A DNA stretch of 8,175 bases from Anaerolineales bacterium (GCA_015485245.1 WFTY01000161.1:1-8175); one strand, 5' to 3'; numbered from the stretch's first letter, positions 1 to 6,416 are shown. The notes: a model not told the origin generated them from the sequence alone. Numbers and translations are program-made.

Positions 1-182
1 ACGTTCTTGAGATGAAGGGTGACTTGCTGCCCCACGCGCAGTTCCAGTTTGGAGGGGGTGAATTGAAATTCGGAGAGCTCGATGGTGACTTCCACCGGCC
101 CGGCGGGGGCCTGTGACCCACCGCAGGCTGTCAGCAAGAGCGCAAGAGCCAGTAACAGGGTAACGAATAAAAAGCGTTTCAT
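1..182 (-). CDS. Cupredoxin-like lipoprotein, N-terminal part (cut by window start)
   Basis: Sixty codons are visible before the gene runs off the window. The protein starts MKRFLFV, followed by a hydrophobic signal segment (about residues 4-19) and a lipobox L17-T-A-C20, so it should be lipidated at C20 and anchored on the outer face of the membrane. After a short Gly/Ser/Pro/Ala linker, residues about 30-60 (VEVTIELSEFQFTPSKLEL and onward to VTLHLKN) look like the first strands of a plastocyanin/azurin-like cupredoxin fold. The copper ligands would lie in the missing C-terminal half, so copper binding cannot be confirmed. A GAGGAG ribosome site lies about 10 bases upstream of the ATG. It is the last visible gene of the oxidase operon, 53 bp after subunit II. 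By inference it is an electron donor to CuA, as auracyanin-type proteins are, or a copper-site assembly factor. Confidence 0.75.
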   Translation of the reverse strand, partial: MKRFLFVTLLLALALLLTACGGSQAPAGPVEVTIELSEFQFTPSKLELRVGQQVTLHLKN

Positions 183-235
183 TTGAAGTATACTCCTCAT
201 AGGTGTTGGTTAGTTTTTATGGGGTAAAAAGGTTG

Positions 236-991
236 TCAGGGGGCGTTGGCCTGCATGGCTTCAACCCAGGCGGCGAATTCTTCCGCCGTCACAACCTCAA
301 CGCTGGCCCGCATGCGGGCGTGGCCGGTGCCGCACAATTCAGCGCACTGCACCCGCAGGTTGGGGTTTTCTTCGAAGGTGCCAGTTTCTGTCACGGTGAG
401 GTACATCGTGGTTGTCAGGCCCGGTACGGCGTCGATCTTCATGCGGAAAGCAGGCACCCAGAACGAGTGAATCACATCCACCGAGGAAACCTCGAAGCGG
501 ATGCGAGTGTCCACGGGCAAAACCAGCGTATCGGCTTTATCGATGGTGATGTCGTATTCCGGGTAGGTGAATGTCCAATTCCACTGTTGCCCCTCAATCT
601 GCACGACCATATCTGCCGTGGGGTTGGAGCGCAGTTCGCTCACGCCGGTAAAGCCAGGGTGGATGAGCACGATGACCGCCAGCAACCCGGTCACGATCAA
701 CCAGGTCAGCCAGACTGACGTGGAACCATGCAAGGCTGGCCCATCTTCGGAGAGGTCATCTTCTTTGACGCGATAACGGAAGATGCTGTAGAACAGGGCG
801 ACGAGCACGAAGGTGAATACCGGGAAGCCCAGCACCAGCAGCAGGTTAAAGGCTTCGTCGATCAGTTCGCCTTCAATGGAGTAAGGTGGTGAGGCGATGA
901 AGCGCCAGGAGGGCAACAGCATCTCACCGACGAAGGTGAGCACAAACCAGATGATGCTGGCGTAAATCAGGTCTTTGTTCTTGCGTTCCAT
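236..991 (-). CDS. ctaC: Cytochrome c oxidase subunit II (CuA subunit)
   Basis: This 251-residue protein carries the CuA centre that accepts electrons from the donor and passes them to haem a in subunit I. The CuA ligands are complete: H175 in VIHSFWVP, then C216, E218, C220, H224 and M227 in CAELCGTGHARM. The aromatic electron-entry patch is GQQWNWTFTYPE (residues 134-145). Hydrophobic segments at about 47-72 and 92-111 are the usual helical hairpin. A further segment at about 8-26 gives three hydrophobic stretches rather than two; with no lipobox cysteine it may be a signal peptide or an extra membrane helix. The protein ends soon after the CuA domain and has no CxxCH, so no cytochrome c is fused, unlike caa3 enzymes. 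The ribosome site TAGGAG, six bases before the ATG, includes the stop codon of the subunit III gene; the intergenic gap is 9 bp. Confidence 0.96.
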   Translation of the reverse strand: MERKNKDLIYASIIWFVLTFVGEMLLPSWRFIASPPYSIEGELIDEAFNLLLVLGFPVFTFVLVALFYSIFRYRVKEDDLSEDGPALHGSTSVWLTWLIVTGLLAVIVLIHPGFTGVSELRSNPTADMVVQIEGQQWNWTFTYPEYDITIDKADTLVLPVDTRIRFEVSSVDVIHSFWVPAFRMKIDAVPGLTTTMYLTVTETGTFEENPNLRVQCAELCGTGHARMRASVEVVTAEEFAAWVEAMQANAP

Positions 992-1000
992 GATCTGCTC

Positions 1001-1564
1001 CTACGGCCCAAACAGGTAGAGAATGGGGTAAACGAAGATCCAAACCACATCCACGAAGTGCCAGTACACCACGCCGCTTTCGGCGCCCCAGTGATCCTCG
1101 GGGCTATATTGCCCTCGCTTTCCCTGAAAGAAAATGATGATCAGGATGATCAGCCCGGTGAGCACATGGAAGGCGTGCATCCCGGTGATGGCGAAGAACA
1201 GGGTGCCATAGCCTGTGGAGGGCGGGGCGAAGTGCAATGCCTCCGGCCATTCGACGGCGACGACGACGACCAGGAAGACCAGCCCCAGGATGATGGTGAT
1301 CGCCAGGTTGCGCAGAAAACCTGTCCGGTCGCCCTGGGCGATGCGCACTTCGGCGCGGTTGGCTGTGAAACTGCTGATAAGCAGGATGGTGGTGATCCCC
1401 AAGCCAAGCGTCTGGTTGAGTTCTTCGGGACGGTAGACGCCTTGCATCAGGAAACGGGTGAACAGCAAAGCGATGAAGATCATGCTCTCTGAAAGGATAA
1501 ACAGCCACAGCCCCAACCGGCGGGTGACCAGTTGATATTTGGAATCGTGTGCCAGGGTGCTCAT
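1001..1564 (-). CDS. ctaE: Cytochrome c oxidase subunit III
   Basis: This 187-residue integral membrane protein belongs to the haem-copper oxidase subunit III family, which stabilises the core and supports proton uptake into the D pathway. About five hydrophobic helices are visible (roughly residues 17-37, 53-69, 88-106, 118-147 and 168-186), matching the short bacterial form that lacks the first two helices of the mitochondrial type. Family motifs are GMHAFHVLTG (128-137) and the C-terminal VVYWHFVDVVWIFVYPILYL (about 165-184). Its ATG overlaps the stop of the subunit IV gene (ATGA, 4 bp), which indicates translational coupling. The subunit II gene follows 9 bp later. Confidence 0.95.
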   Translation of the reverse strand: MSTLAHDSKYQLVTRRLGLWLFILSESMIFIALLFTRFLMQGVYRPEELNQTLGLGITTILLISSFTANRAEVRIAQGDRTGFLRNLAITIILGLVFLVVVVAVEWPEALHFAPPSTGYGTLFFAITGMHAFHVLTGLIILIIIFFQGKRGQYSPEDHWGAESGVVYWHFVDVVWIFVYPILYLFGP

Positions 1565-1782
1565 TCGTGTGCCTCCGCAGCGTCCATTTGAAGGGTTTTA
1601 CCCAGGTGCATGTAGTATTGCACCACCAGCGCGGCTTTCCCGATCATAATCAACGCCATCAAGGGGATGGATGCTGCCACGCGTCCGGTGGCGATGAAGA
1701 ACTCGAGGATGGTCAGCACCGCCAGGCTCAGGAAGACGTACGCGCCACGCTTAAGCAGGTTGGTGTTATTTTCGGTGGTCAT
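1561..1782 (-). CDS. ctaF: Prokaryotic cytochrome c oxidase subunit IV
   Basis: This small membrane protein of 73 residues has two hydrophobic helices (about 12-30 and 36-58) and ends in the family motif KAALVVQYYMHL (49-60) with a short charged tail. Members are accessory subunits that help assemble or stabilise bacterial oxidases; they have no redox centre. I chose the ATG at 1782 over an in-frame TTG at 1794, because GGAG lies six bases before the ATG and the TTG itself overlaps that ribosome site. The gene lies 42 bp after subunit I and overlaps subunit III by 4 bp. Placement between subunits I and III, rather than at the operon end, is a little unusual compared with the Bacillus order. 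Confidence 0.88.
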   Translation of the reverse strand: MTTENNTNLLKRGAYVFLSLAVLTILEFFIATGRVAASIPLMALIMIGKAALVVQYYMHLGKTLQMDAAEAHE

Positions 1783-1786
1783 CAAA

Positions 1787-1792
1787 CTCTCC
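1787..1792 (-). promoter_or_regulatory. Ribosome binding site deciding the ctaF start
   Basis: The minus strand reads GGAGAG here, with the GGAG core six bases before the ATG at 1782-1780. The upstream in-frame TTG at 1794-1792 overlaps this element, so the shorter protein start is preferred. Confidence 0.6.
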
Positions 1793-1824
1793 AATCTGTA
1801 AACATAGGGTTGTTGATCTGCTGG

Positions 1825-3648
1825 TCAGTCTGCCGCCTCTGCCTGAGGCGCGAGGACGGCGTGCACCGAGCCTTCGACGCCGTAATCATACGGGTGACCG
1901 GTGACGGTGGGGATTTGGTGGAAGTTGTGCTCGATAGGCGGGGATTCGATTTGCCATTCCAGCGTGCGCGCTCCCCAGGGGTTGTTCGCCGCCTGCGGGC
2001 CGCGCACCCAGGAGTTGACCACGTTATAGATAAACACCAGGAAGCTGGCTCCCAGCAAGAACGCCGAGGCGCTGACCCACATGTTGGTGCCAGCCAGCTC
2101 GGGGATGTAGTCGGCGATACGCCGGTTCATGCCGTTATACCCCAGCCAGAACATGGGCAGGAAGACGGCCTGGAAACCGAGGAACATCCACCAGAAGTGC
2201 AGTTTGCCCAGCTTCTCGTTGAACATGCGTCCGGTGATTTTGGGGAACCAGTAATAGATTCCGGCAAACAGAGCGAATATCTCGCCGCCCACGATGGTGT
2301 AATGGAAGTGCCCCACAACCCAGTAGGTGTCGTGCAATTGCAGATCGGTGGCGACGTCGGCGTTGAAGATGCCGGTTAACCCGCCGATGAGGAAGTTGAA
2401 CACTACCGCCAGGGCGAAGAGCATCGGCGTCTTCAGCCTCAGCTTGCCCATCCAGATCGTCCCCAACGCGCTGAGGAAGATGATCCCCGTGGGGATGGAG
2501 ATGAACTCGGTGGCGGCCATGAAGGGCACGGTCATCCAGTCGGGCATGCCGCTGGTGAACATGTGATGCGCCCAAACCGTGGCGCTCATCGCCACGATGC
2601 CGAAGAACCCGCCGATGGCCCATTTGTAGCCGTACAAGGGTTTGCGGGCAAAGGTGGGGAGGATTTCAAGCATAATGGCGAAGCCGGGGATGATCATCAC
2701 GTAGACCGCCGGGTGTGAGTAAATCCAGAAGATGTTTTCGTACAGCAGCGCCCCGCCGCCCTGATCTGGCGCGAAGAAGGCTGTCCCCGCGACCCGATCG
2801 AGCACGACCATAAACAGGCCGGTGAACACAAACTGGGTGAAGATCAGGCTGAGGAAGGATGTGGTGAACACGCCCCAGGTGAAGATCGGCAACCGCCCCC
2901 AGGTCATGCCTGGCGCGCGCAGACGGATCACGGTGATGAGGATGTTCAGCGCTCCCAGGATGGAAGATAACCCCAGGGTCATAAAGGCCAGTAAGAAGAA
3001 CAGTTTTCCCAGCCCCGCGACGGTGCTTAACGGCGGGTAGGCCGTCCAGCCGAAGTCAAAACCGTAATCCGCTCCCTGGAGCAGGTTGGCGCCCAGAATT
3101 AAAAAGACGACCGGCGGGGTCGTCCAATAGCTTAACGCGTTGATGCGTGGAAAGGCCATGTCCTCCGCGCCAATCTGAATGGGCATGACAAAGTTGCCAA
3201 ACGCGCCGATGATGGCTGAGACGGCGACGGCGATCATCAGGATGCCGTGGGTGCTCATCACCGTGTTGAATTCCTTCGGGCTGAGCCAATCGCGCCCCGG
3301 TCGCATCAGCTCGTAGCGGAAGGCCATGGCAAAAGCGCCGGCGAGGAAGAAGATAAGGGCGAAGGTGACCAGGTACTGCACCCCGATGACCTTGTGGTCG
3401 GTGGAGAACATGAAGTACCGTTTCCAACCGTGGGATTCTTTCGTCGGCGGGGTTTTGTTCTCCAGGCCAAACCAGCTGCGGGCCCAGTGATCCCACACCC
3501 CGGCGCCTAACAGCCAGCCAGCGAAAAAGAAGACATAGCCGATGGCGAAGGGCGCTTCTGTGCCGCGTTCGACCCCCAGGGAGATGCTCAGCCAGTAACC
3601 GGCCAGATATCCAACGACACCAAAGAGAATTCCTTTTATCCAGGACAT
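1825..3648 (-). CDS. ctaD: Cytochrome c oxidase subunit I, A2-type haem-copper oxidase
   Basis: This 607-residue catalytic subunit reduces O2 to water at a haem-CuB centre and pumps protons. All metal ligands are present: H134 (STHGILM) and H449 for the low-spin haem, H447 for the high-spin haem (VVGHFHYT), and H312, H361 and H362 for CuB (SHPAVY, WAHHMF). Y316 is the tyrosine expected to cross-link to H312. The D-pathway entrance D163 and N170 are kept (GAEDMAFPRIN). Helix VI reads YSHPAVY (310-316): alanine sits where A1 enzymes have glutamate, and Y310-S311 is the A2 signature. The K-pathway lysine is replaced by I390 in PTGII (386-390), while T387 is kept. The N terminus carries two extra predicted helices (about 4-24 and 33-52) before the canonical first helix (about 88-110). 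A GGAGG ribosome site lies 10 bases before the ATG. It heads the oxidase operon. Confidence 0.97.
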   Translation of the reverse strand: MSWIKGILFGVVGYLAGYWLSISLGVERGTEAPFAIGYVFFFAGWLLGAGVWDHWARSWFGLENKTPPTKESHGWKRYFMFSTDHKVIGVQYLVTFALIFFLAGAFAMAFRYELMRPGRDWLSPKEFNTVMSTHGILMIAVAVSAIIGAFGNFVMPIQIGAEDMAFPRINALSYWTTPPVVFLILGANLLQGADYGFDFGWTAYPPLSTVAGLGKLFFLLAFMTLGLSSILGALNILITVIRLRAPGMTWGRLPIFTWGVFTTSFLSLIFTQFVFTGLFMVVLDRVAGTAFFAPDQGGGALLYENIFWIYSHPAVYVMIIPGFAIMLEILPTFARKPLYGYKWAIGGFFGIVAMSATVWAHHMFTSGMPDWMTVPFMAATEFISIPTGIIFLSALGTIWMGKLRLKTPMLFALAVVFNFLIGGLTGIFNADVATDLQLHDTYWVVGHFHYTIVGGEIFALFAGIYYWFPKITGRMFNEKLGKLHFWWMFLGFQAVFLPMFWLGYNGMNRRIADYIPELAGTNMWVSASAFLLGASFLVFIYNVVNSWVRGPQAANNPWGARTLEWQIESPPIEHNFHQIPTVTGHPYDYGVEGSVHAVLAPQAEAAD

Positions 3649-3684
3649 TTTCTTGCTGCCTCCATTTGTTGTTTATGTGTGTCA

Positions 3685-3736
3685 TTCGGCGCAGCGACAA
3701 CCCGCAACGGCGCGGATCGGTTGGGGCAGGGCCGAA
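3685..3736 (-). repeat. Interrupted dyad in the presumed ctaD leader
   Basis: On the plus strand TTCGGC (3685-3690) and GCCGAA (3731-3736) are complementary. Inside them, with 7-base gaps on both sides, CAACC (3698-3702) and GGTTG (3719-3723) are also complementary. Three further pairs form within the symmetric gaps, giving about 14 of 19 paired positions per arm around one centre. It would lie in the 5' leader of the oxidase mRNA if transcription starts near 3780. The GC-rich setting makes chance pairing possible; no function is claimed. Confidence 0.35.
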
Positions 3737-3786
3737 CCGCAGCATCGCGTAGCTAGCATTGCCGAAAGTTAAGGGCTTCAACAAAC

Positions 3787-3792
3787 ACTATA
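3787..3792 (-). promoter_or_regulatory. Candidate -10 element for the oxidase operon
   Basis: The minus strand reads TATAGT, a good -10 hexamer, in an otherwise GC-rich gap, about 140 bases before the ctaD ATG. No convincing -35 element is found at 16-18 bp spacing (TGTCTT at 17 bp is poor). Instead one copy of the direct repeat begins about 19 bp upstream, where an activator could substitute for -35 contacts. The call rests on one hexamer plus this context. Confidence 0.3.
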
Positions 3793-3810
3793 GGCGATTT
3801 TTGGTTTGGA

Positions 3811-3833
3811 AGACATCCAGCGAAGAGATGATT
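3811..3833 (-). repeat. Direct repeat copy 2, candidate regulator site (promoter-proximal)
   Basis: On the plus strand this 23-bp stretch starts AGACATCCAG, continues CGAAGAGATGATT, and matches the copy at 3850-3869 apart from one or two substitutions and a 3-base length difference in the middle. It lies directly upstream of the TATAGT hexamer, roughly -31 to -53 from a start site near 3780. That position suits an activator site. The adjacent NarL-type regulator is the obvious candidate ligand, by inference from proximity only. Confidence 0.4.
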
Positions 3834-3849
3834 GAGGATGGATTTTGCC

Positions 3850-3869
3850 AGTCATCCAGAAGGATGATT
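3850..3869 (-). repeat. Direct repeat copy 1 with internal dyad, candidate regulator site
   Basis: This copy contains a perfect 6-bp dyad TCATCC-AGAA-GGATGA on the plus strand, extendable to 8 bp with one G-T pair. It repeats the sequence at 3811-3833 in the same orientation, 36-39 bp away. It sits 33 bp after the stop codon of the response regulator gene. It could also form a small hairpin, but no run of U follows on the minus strand, so a terminator is not supported. Confidence 0.4.
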
Positions 3870-3901
3870 TCCCCCTCCACAGATTGGCGGATCAATGCAG
3901 G

Positions 3902-4561
3902 TTAGCGCTGGTTTTGAATGATGCCCAGGGCGAGCGCCCGGCGCACCGCGTCGGTGCGGTTGGCTGCCCCCATTTTGTCGAGGATGTTGCGCACATGGGT
4001 TTTGACCGTGGCTTCGGAAATCGTCAGGCGTTGGGCGATTTCCGCGTTGGTGCCCCCCTGGGCGATCAATTGGAGCACCTCGGTTTCGCGCTTGCTTAAC
4101 GGTGAGGTGGCGGCCGGTTGGCTTTGCCAGTGGCGGGCGGCTGTTTGCATCACCTGGGCGGTGATTTCCGGGGAAAGCACGCTGCCCCCGCTGACGACCT
4201 GGCGGATGGCCTGACAGAGGTTTGCCGGGCGGGTGCTTTTGAGCAGGTAGCCGTCTGCGCCGGCGGCCAGGGCGGCCATCAGGTCGTCGCTATCCTGGGA
4301 GACGGTCAGCATCAGGATGCGCGGGTTGCACAGCGCTTTGAGTTCAGGAATGCACTGGATGCCCCCCACGCCGGGCATGTGCACATCCATCAGCACAACC
4401 TGAGGCGGACGTTGACGGCTGAGGGCGATGGCCTGTTCGCCGTTCTCCGCTTCGCCGACCACGTAGAGGTCATCCTGTTCTTGCAGCACCGACGCCAGCC
4501 CGCGGCGGAACAGCTCGTGGTCGTCTACGATCAGTACGCCGATTTTTTCAGGAGTTGCCAT
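3902..4561 (-). CDS. NarL/LuxR-type response regulator
   Basis: This 219-residue cytoplasmic transcription factor has an N-terminal receiver domain (about 6-122) and a C-terminal LuxR-type helix-turn-helix (about 153-215). The receiver has the acidic pair D13-D14, phosphoacceptor D59 (VVLMDVHMPG), T86 and K108 (GYLLKST), all intact. The DNA-binding domain shows the GerE signature LSKRETEVLQLIAQGGTNAEIA (two-part: 155-164, 165-176) followed by the recognition region SEATVKTHVRNIL (182-194). Its ATG lies 14 bp inside the end of the kinase gene, so the two are coupled and the kinase is its expected partner. By inference its target is the cytochrome oxidase operon immediately downstream, whose upstream gap holds a pair of direct repeats. 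The regulon itself cannot be read from sequence. Confidence 0.93.
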   Translation of the reverse strand: MATPEKIGVLIVDDHELFRRGLASVLQEQDDLYVVGEAENGEQAIALSRQRPPQVVLMDVHMPGVGGIQCIPELKALCNPRILMLTVSQDSDDLMAALAAGADGYLLKSTRPANLCQAIRQVVSGGSVLSPEITAQVMQTAARHWQSQPAATSPLSKRETEVLQLIAQGGTNAEIAQRLTISEATVKTHVRNILDKMGAANRTDAVRRALALGIIQNQR

Positions 4562-6416
4562 TGTTGAGGATTTTCGCAGAGATTGGCAGGCGAATCTCGA
4601 TAATGGTGCCGTTGGCGGGTGCGCTGATGATCTGGAAATCAGCGTCCATCAGCTCGGCACGCTCGCGCATGATTTTCAGCCCGTGCTGGTCGGTCGAGGC
4701 GATGCTTTCGGGTTTGAACCCGTTCCCATCATCGCAGATACGCAGCACCAGCCAGTCCGCCGTCTGTTGCCATTCCAGCCAGGCACGTTCTGCGCCGGAA
4801 TGTTTGCGGATGTTCCCCAGTCCTTCCTGGATGATGCGCAGCAGTTGCACCTGGCAGTCGGGCGTTAATGGCAGCTCTGGCGGTGGGGTGGTCTCGACCG
4901 GGATGCCGGTGCTCTGGTGGAAATGCGTCAGGATTTGCCCCAGCCATTTTTTGATCGTCGTCCCCTCGGTCTTAAAGCGCAGGCCGTCAATCGCCTCGCG
5001 GACGTCGTTATAGGCTTCGTTGATGAGCGTGTCGATCTCCTCGATGGCGGCGAACACCCTGTCCTCCTCCCCGGCGGCGATCCAGTGGTTGATCTGCCCC
5101 ATGCGCAGTTGCAGGTAGCCGAGGGTTTGCGCCAGCCCGTCGTGGATCTCGCGTGCCAGGCGGTTTCTTTCCGCCAGGGCGGCCTGATGTTCCACCTGGG
5201 TATACAAGCGGTGGTTTTCGATCAGCAGAGCGGATTGGGCGGCGACGGTTTCCACCAGTTGAGCTTGGCGGCGTGTGAACGCCTGGGTGTCGCTGGACCA
5301 GAGGGCAACACAGCCCAGCAACTCTTCGTCGGACCACATGGGGGCGATCAGCAGCGAGCGCAGCACTTCCGTGTTCTCCGAATCCAGGGTCAGGTCGCTG
5401 ATGACGAAGGGGGTTTTGGTCTGGAATGCGCTGTTGGCCAACCCCTGGACGAGCGCGGCCCGCGGCCCCAGATCGGCCCCGGCGCTGGCCTGGAGTTCCA
5501 GCTTCCCCTGTTCTCCATCGGCCAGAAAGATCAACCCGCCGTTGATATTCATGGCGCTGACCAGGTGGGCGAGCATATCGGCCAGTTCTGTGTGCAGGTC
5601 GTACAGTTTGCGCGCTTTTTGCAGGCGGAAGAGGGTGTTCAGCTCACGGGCGCGGTAGTGCTGGCTTTCCAGCGCCAGGGAGATTTCTTTCGCCAGGCTG
5701 GTCAACAGGATGTGCTCGGTTTCTGTGGGGCGTTCGGGATCGTCGAGGTAGATGTTGATAATGCCATAGAGCCGGTTGCCGCGCGCGAGGTCGAGGCAAA
5801 CCACTTTGCGGAACGACGCGGCGGCGGTGTTTTCGTTCAGCAAGGGGCAGGTTTGCGAATCAACAGCCCAATGTGCGGAGCAGTGTGCACACACCTCCTT
5901 CACGGCGGCGGAGGCGATGTGACGGCTCCAGGCGGCGAATTCCTCGGGAGTCAGCTCGCCGCGATGAATGGGGGGCAGCGGGCGGGCGTGTTCGTCGAAG
6001 AGGATGAGCGAACAGCCGGCGGCGTCAACGGCGTCAATCGCCAGGGTGAGCACGCTTTCCAGCAGGGCTTCCTCGTCCTCCGCCTCGGCGAGTTTGCGGT
6101 TGGCCTGAACCAGGAATTCCATACGCTGGTTGGCCTGCTCCAGCGAGATGAGCGCGGCCTCAAGTGCTTGCTGCGTGCGTTCAGTTTTGAGGATGTTTTC
6201 TTTTAGGGATGAGAGCGCCAGCCACGCCAGCGTTGGCCCTACCAGGCCGTAGAACAACATTTGCGTGGCGAAGTGTTCCCAGCGGGGGAGGTGCGCCAGC
6301 CAGGTGTGTTCGATGACCTGGTGCACAAAAACCAGCAACAACGCCAGCAGGGGGGCCTGCCATTGGAGCTGGTGGACGCGCTGGAACAACCAGGAGTGGT
6401 GACTGCTGGATTTCAT
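4548..6416 (-). CDS. Membrane-anchored double-GAF sensor histidine kinase (NarL-type, HisKA_3)
   Basis: This 622-residue sensor kinase is the partner of the overlapping response regulator. Two hydrophobic helices (about 21-38 and 51-70) are joined by a short loop with several histidines (H32, H37, H42, H48). A coiled linker (about 72-110) leads to two GAF-like domains (about 115-250 and 265-403). The first has a cysteine cluster C176-x2-C179-x10-C190, plus C135 and C207. The dimerisation/phosphorylation domain has H425 in LAREIHDGLAQ, typical of HisKA_3 kinases. The ATPase has an N-box (E531, N535, H539 in QEGLGNIRKHS) and a G-box CDDGNGF (561-567). All catalytic residues are present. The ligand is unknown; the cysteines allow an Fe-S, zinc or thiol redox sensor by inference, as in Fe-S kinases such as NreB or AirS. 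The ATG has only a weak ribosome site (GGTAG), and an AT-rich -10-like stretch at 6430-6435 is close upstream. Confidence 0.93.
   Translation of the reverse strand: MKSSSHHSWLFQRVHQLQWQAPLLALLLVFVHQVIEHTWLAHLPRWEHFATQMLFYGLVGPTLAWLALSSLKENILKTERTQQALEAALISLEQANQRMEFLVQANRKLAEAEDEEALLESVLTLAIDAVDAAGCSLILFDEHARPLPPIHRGELTPEEFAAWSRHIASAAVKEVCAHCSAHWAVDSQTCPLLNENTAAASFRKVVCLDLARGNRLYGIINIYLDDPERPTETEHILLTSLAKEISLALESQHYRARELNTLFRLQKARKLYDLHTELADMLAHLVSAMNINGGLIFLADGEQGKLELQASAGADLGPRAALVQGLANSAFQTKTPFVISDLTLDSENTEVLRSLLIAPMWSDEELLGCVALWSSDTQAFTRRQAQLVETVAAQSALLIENHRLYTQVEHQAALAERNRLAREIHDGLAQTLGYLQLRMGQINHWIAAGEEDRVFAAIEEIDTLINEAYNDVREAIDGLRFKTEGTTIKKWLGQILTHFHQSTGIPVETTPPPELPLTPDCQVQLLRIIQEGLGNIRKHSGAERAWLEWQQTADWLVLRICDDGNGFKPESIASTDQHGLKIMRERAELMDADFQIISAPANGTIIEIRLPISAKILNNGNS

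Noticed and set aside
1549..2379. A 276-codon open frame on the plus strand, opposite subunits I and IV.
   Set aside because: It is antisense to well-conserved oxidase genes, with low-complexity composition and no recognised motif.
3056..3784. A 242-codon minus-strand frame starting upstream of ctaD.
   Set aside because: It begins with TTG and overlaps the first third of ctaD in another frame. The product is Arg-rich, as expected for a frame-shifted reading of a GC-rich gene.
3850..3869. Rho-independent terminator after the response regulator gene.
   Set aside because: The stem is short and no U-tract follows on the minus strand. It fits better as one copy of the direct repeat.
4917..6206. 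A 429-codon open frame on the plus strand, antisense to the kinase gene.
   Set aside because: It is the mirror of a confidently identified kinase in GC-rich DNA. Its translation has no recognisable domain or motif.
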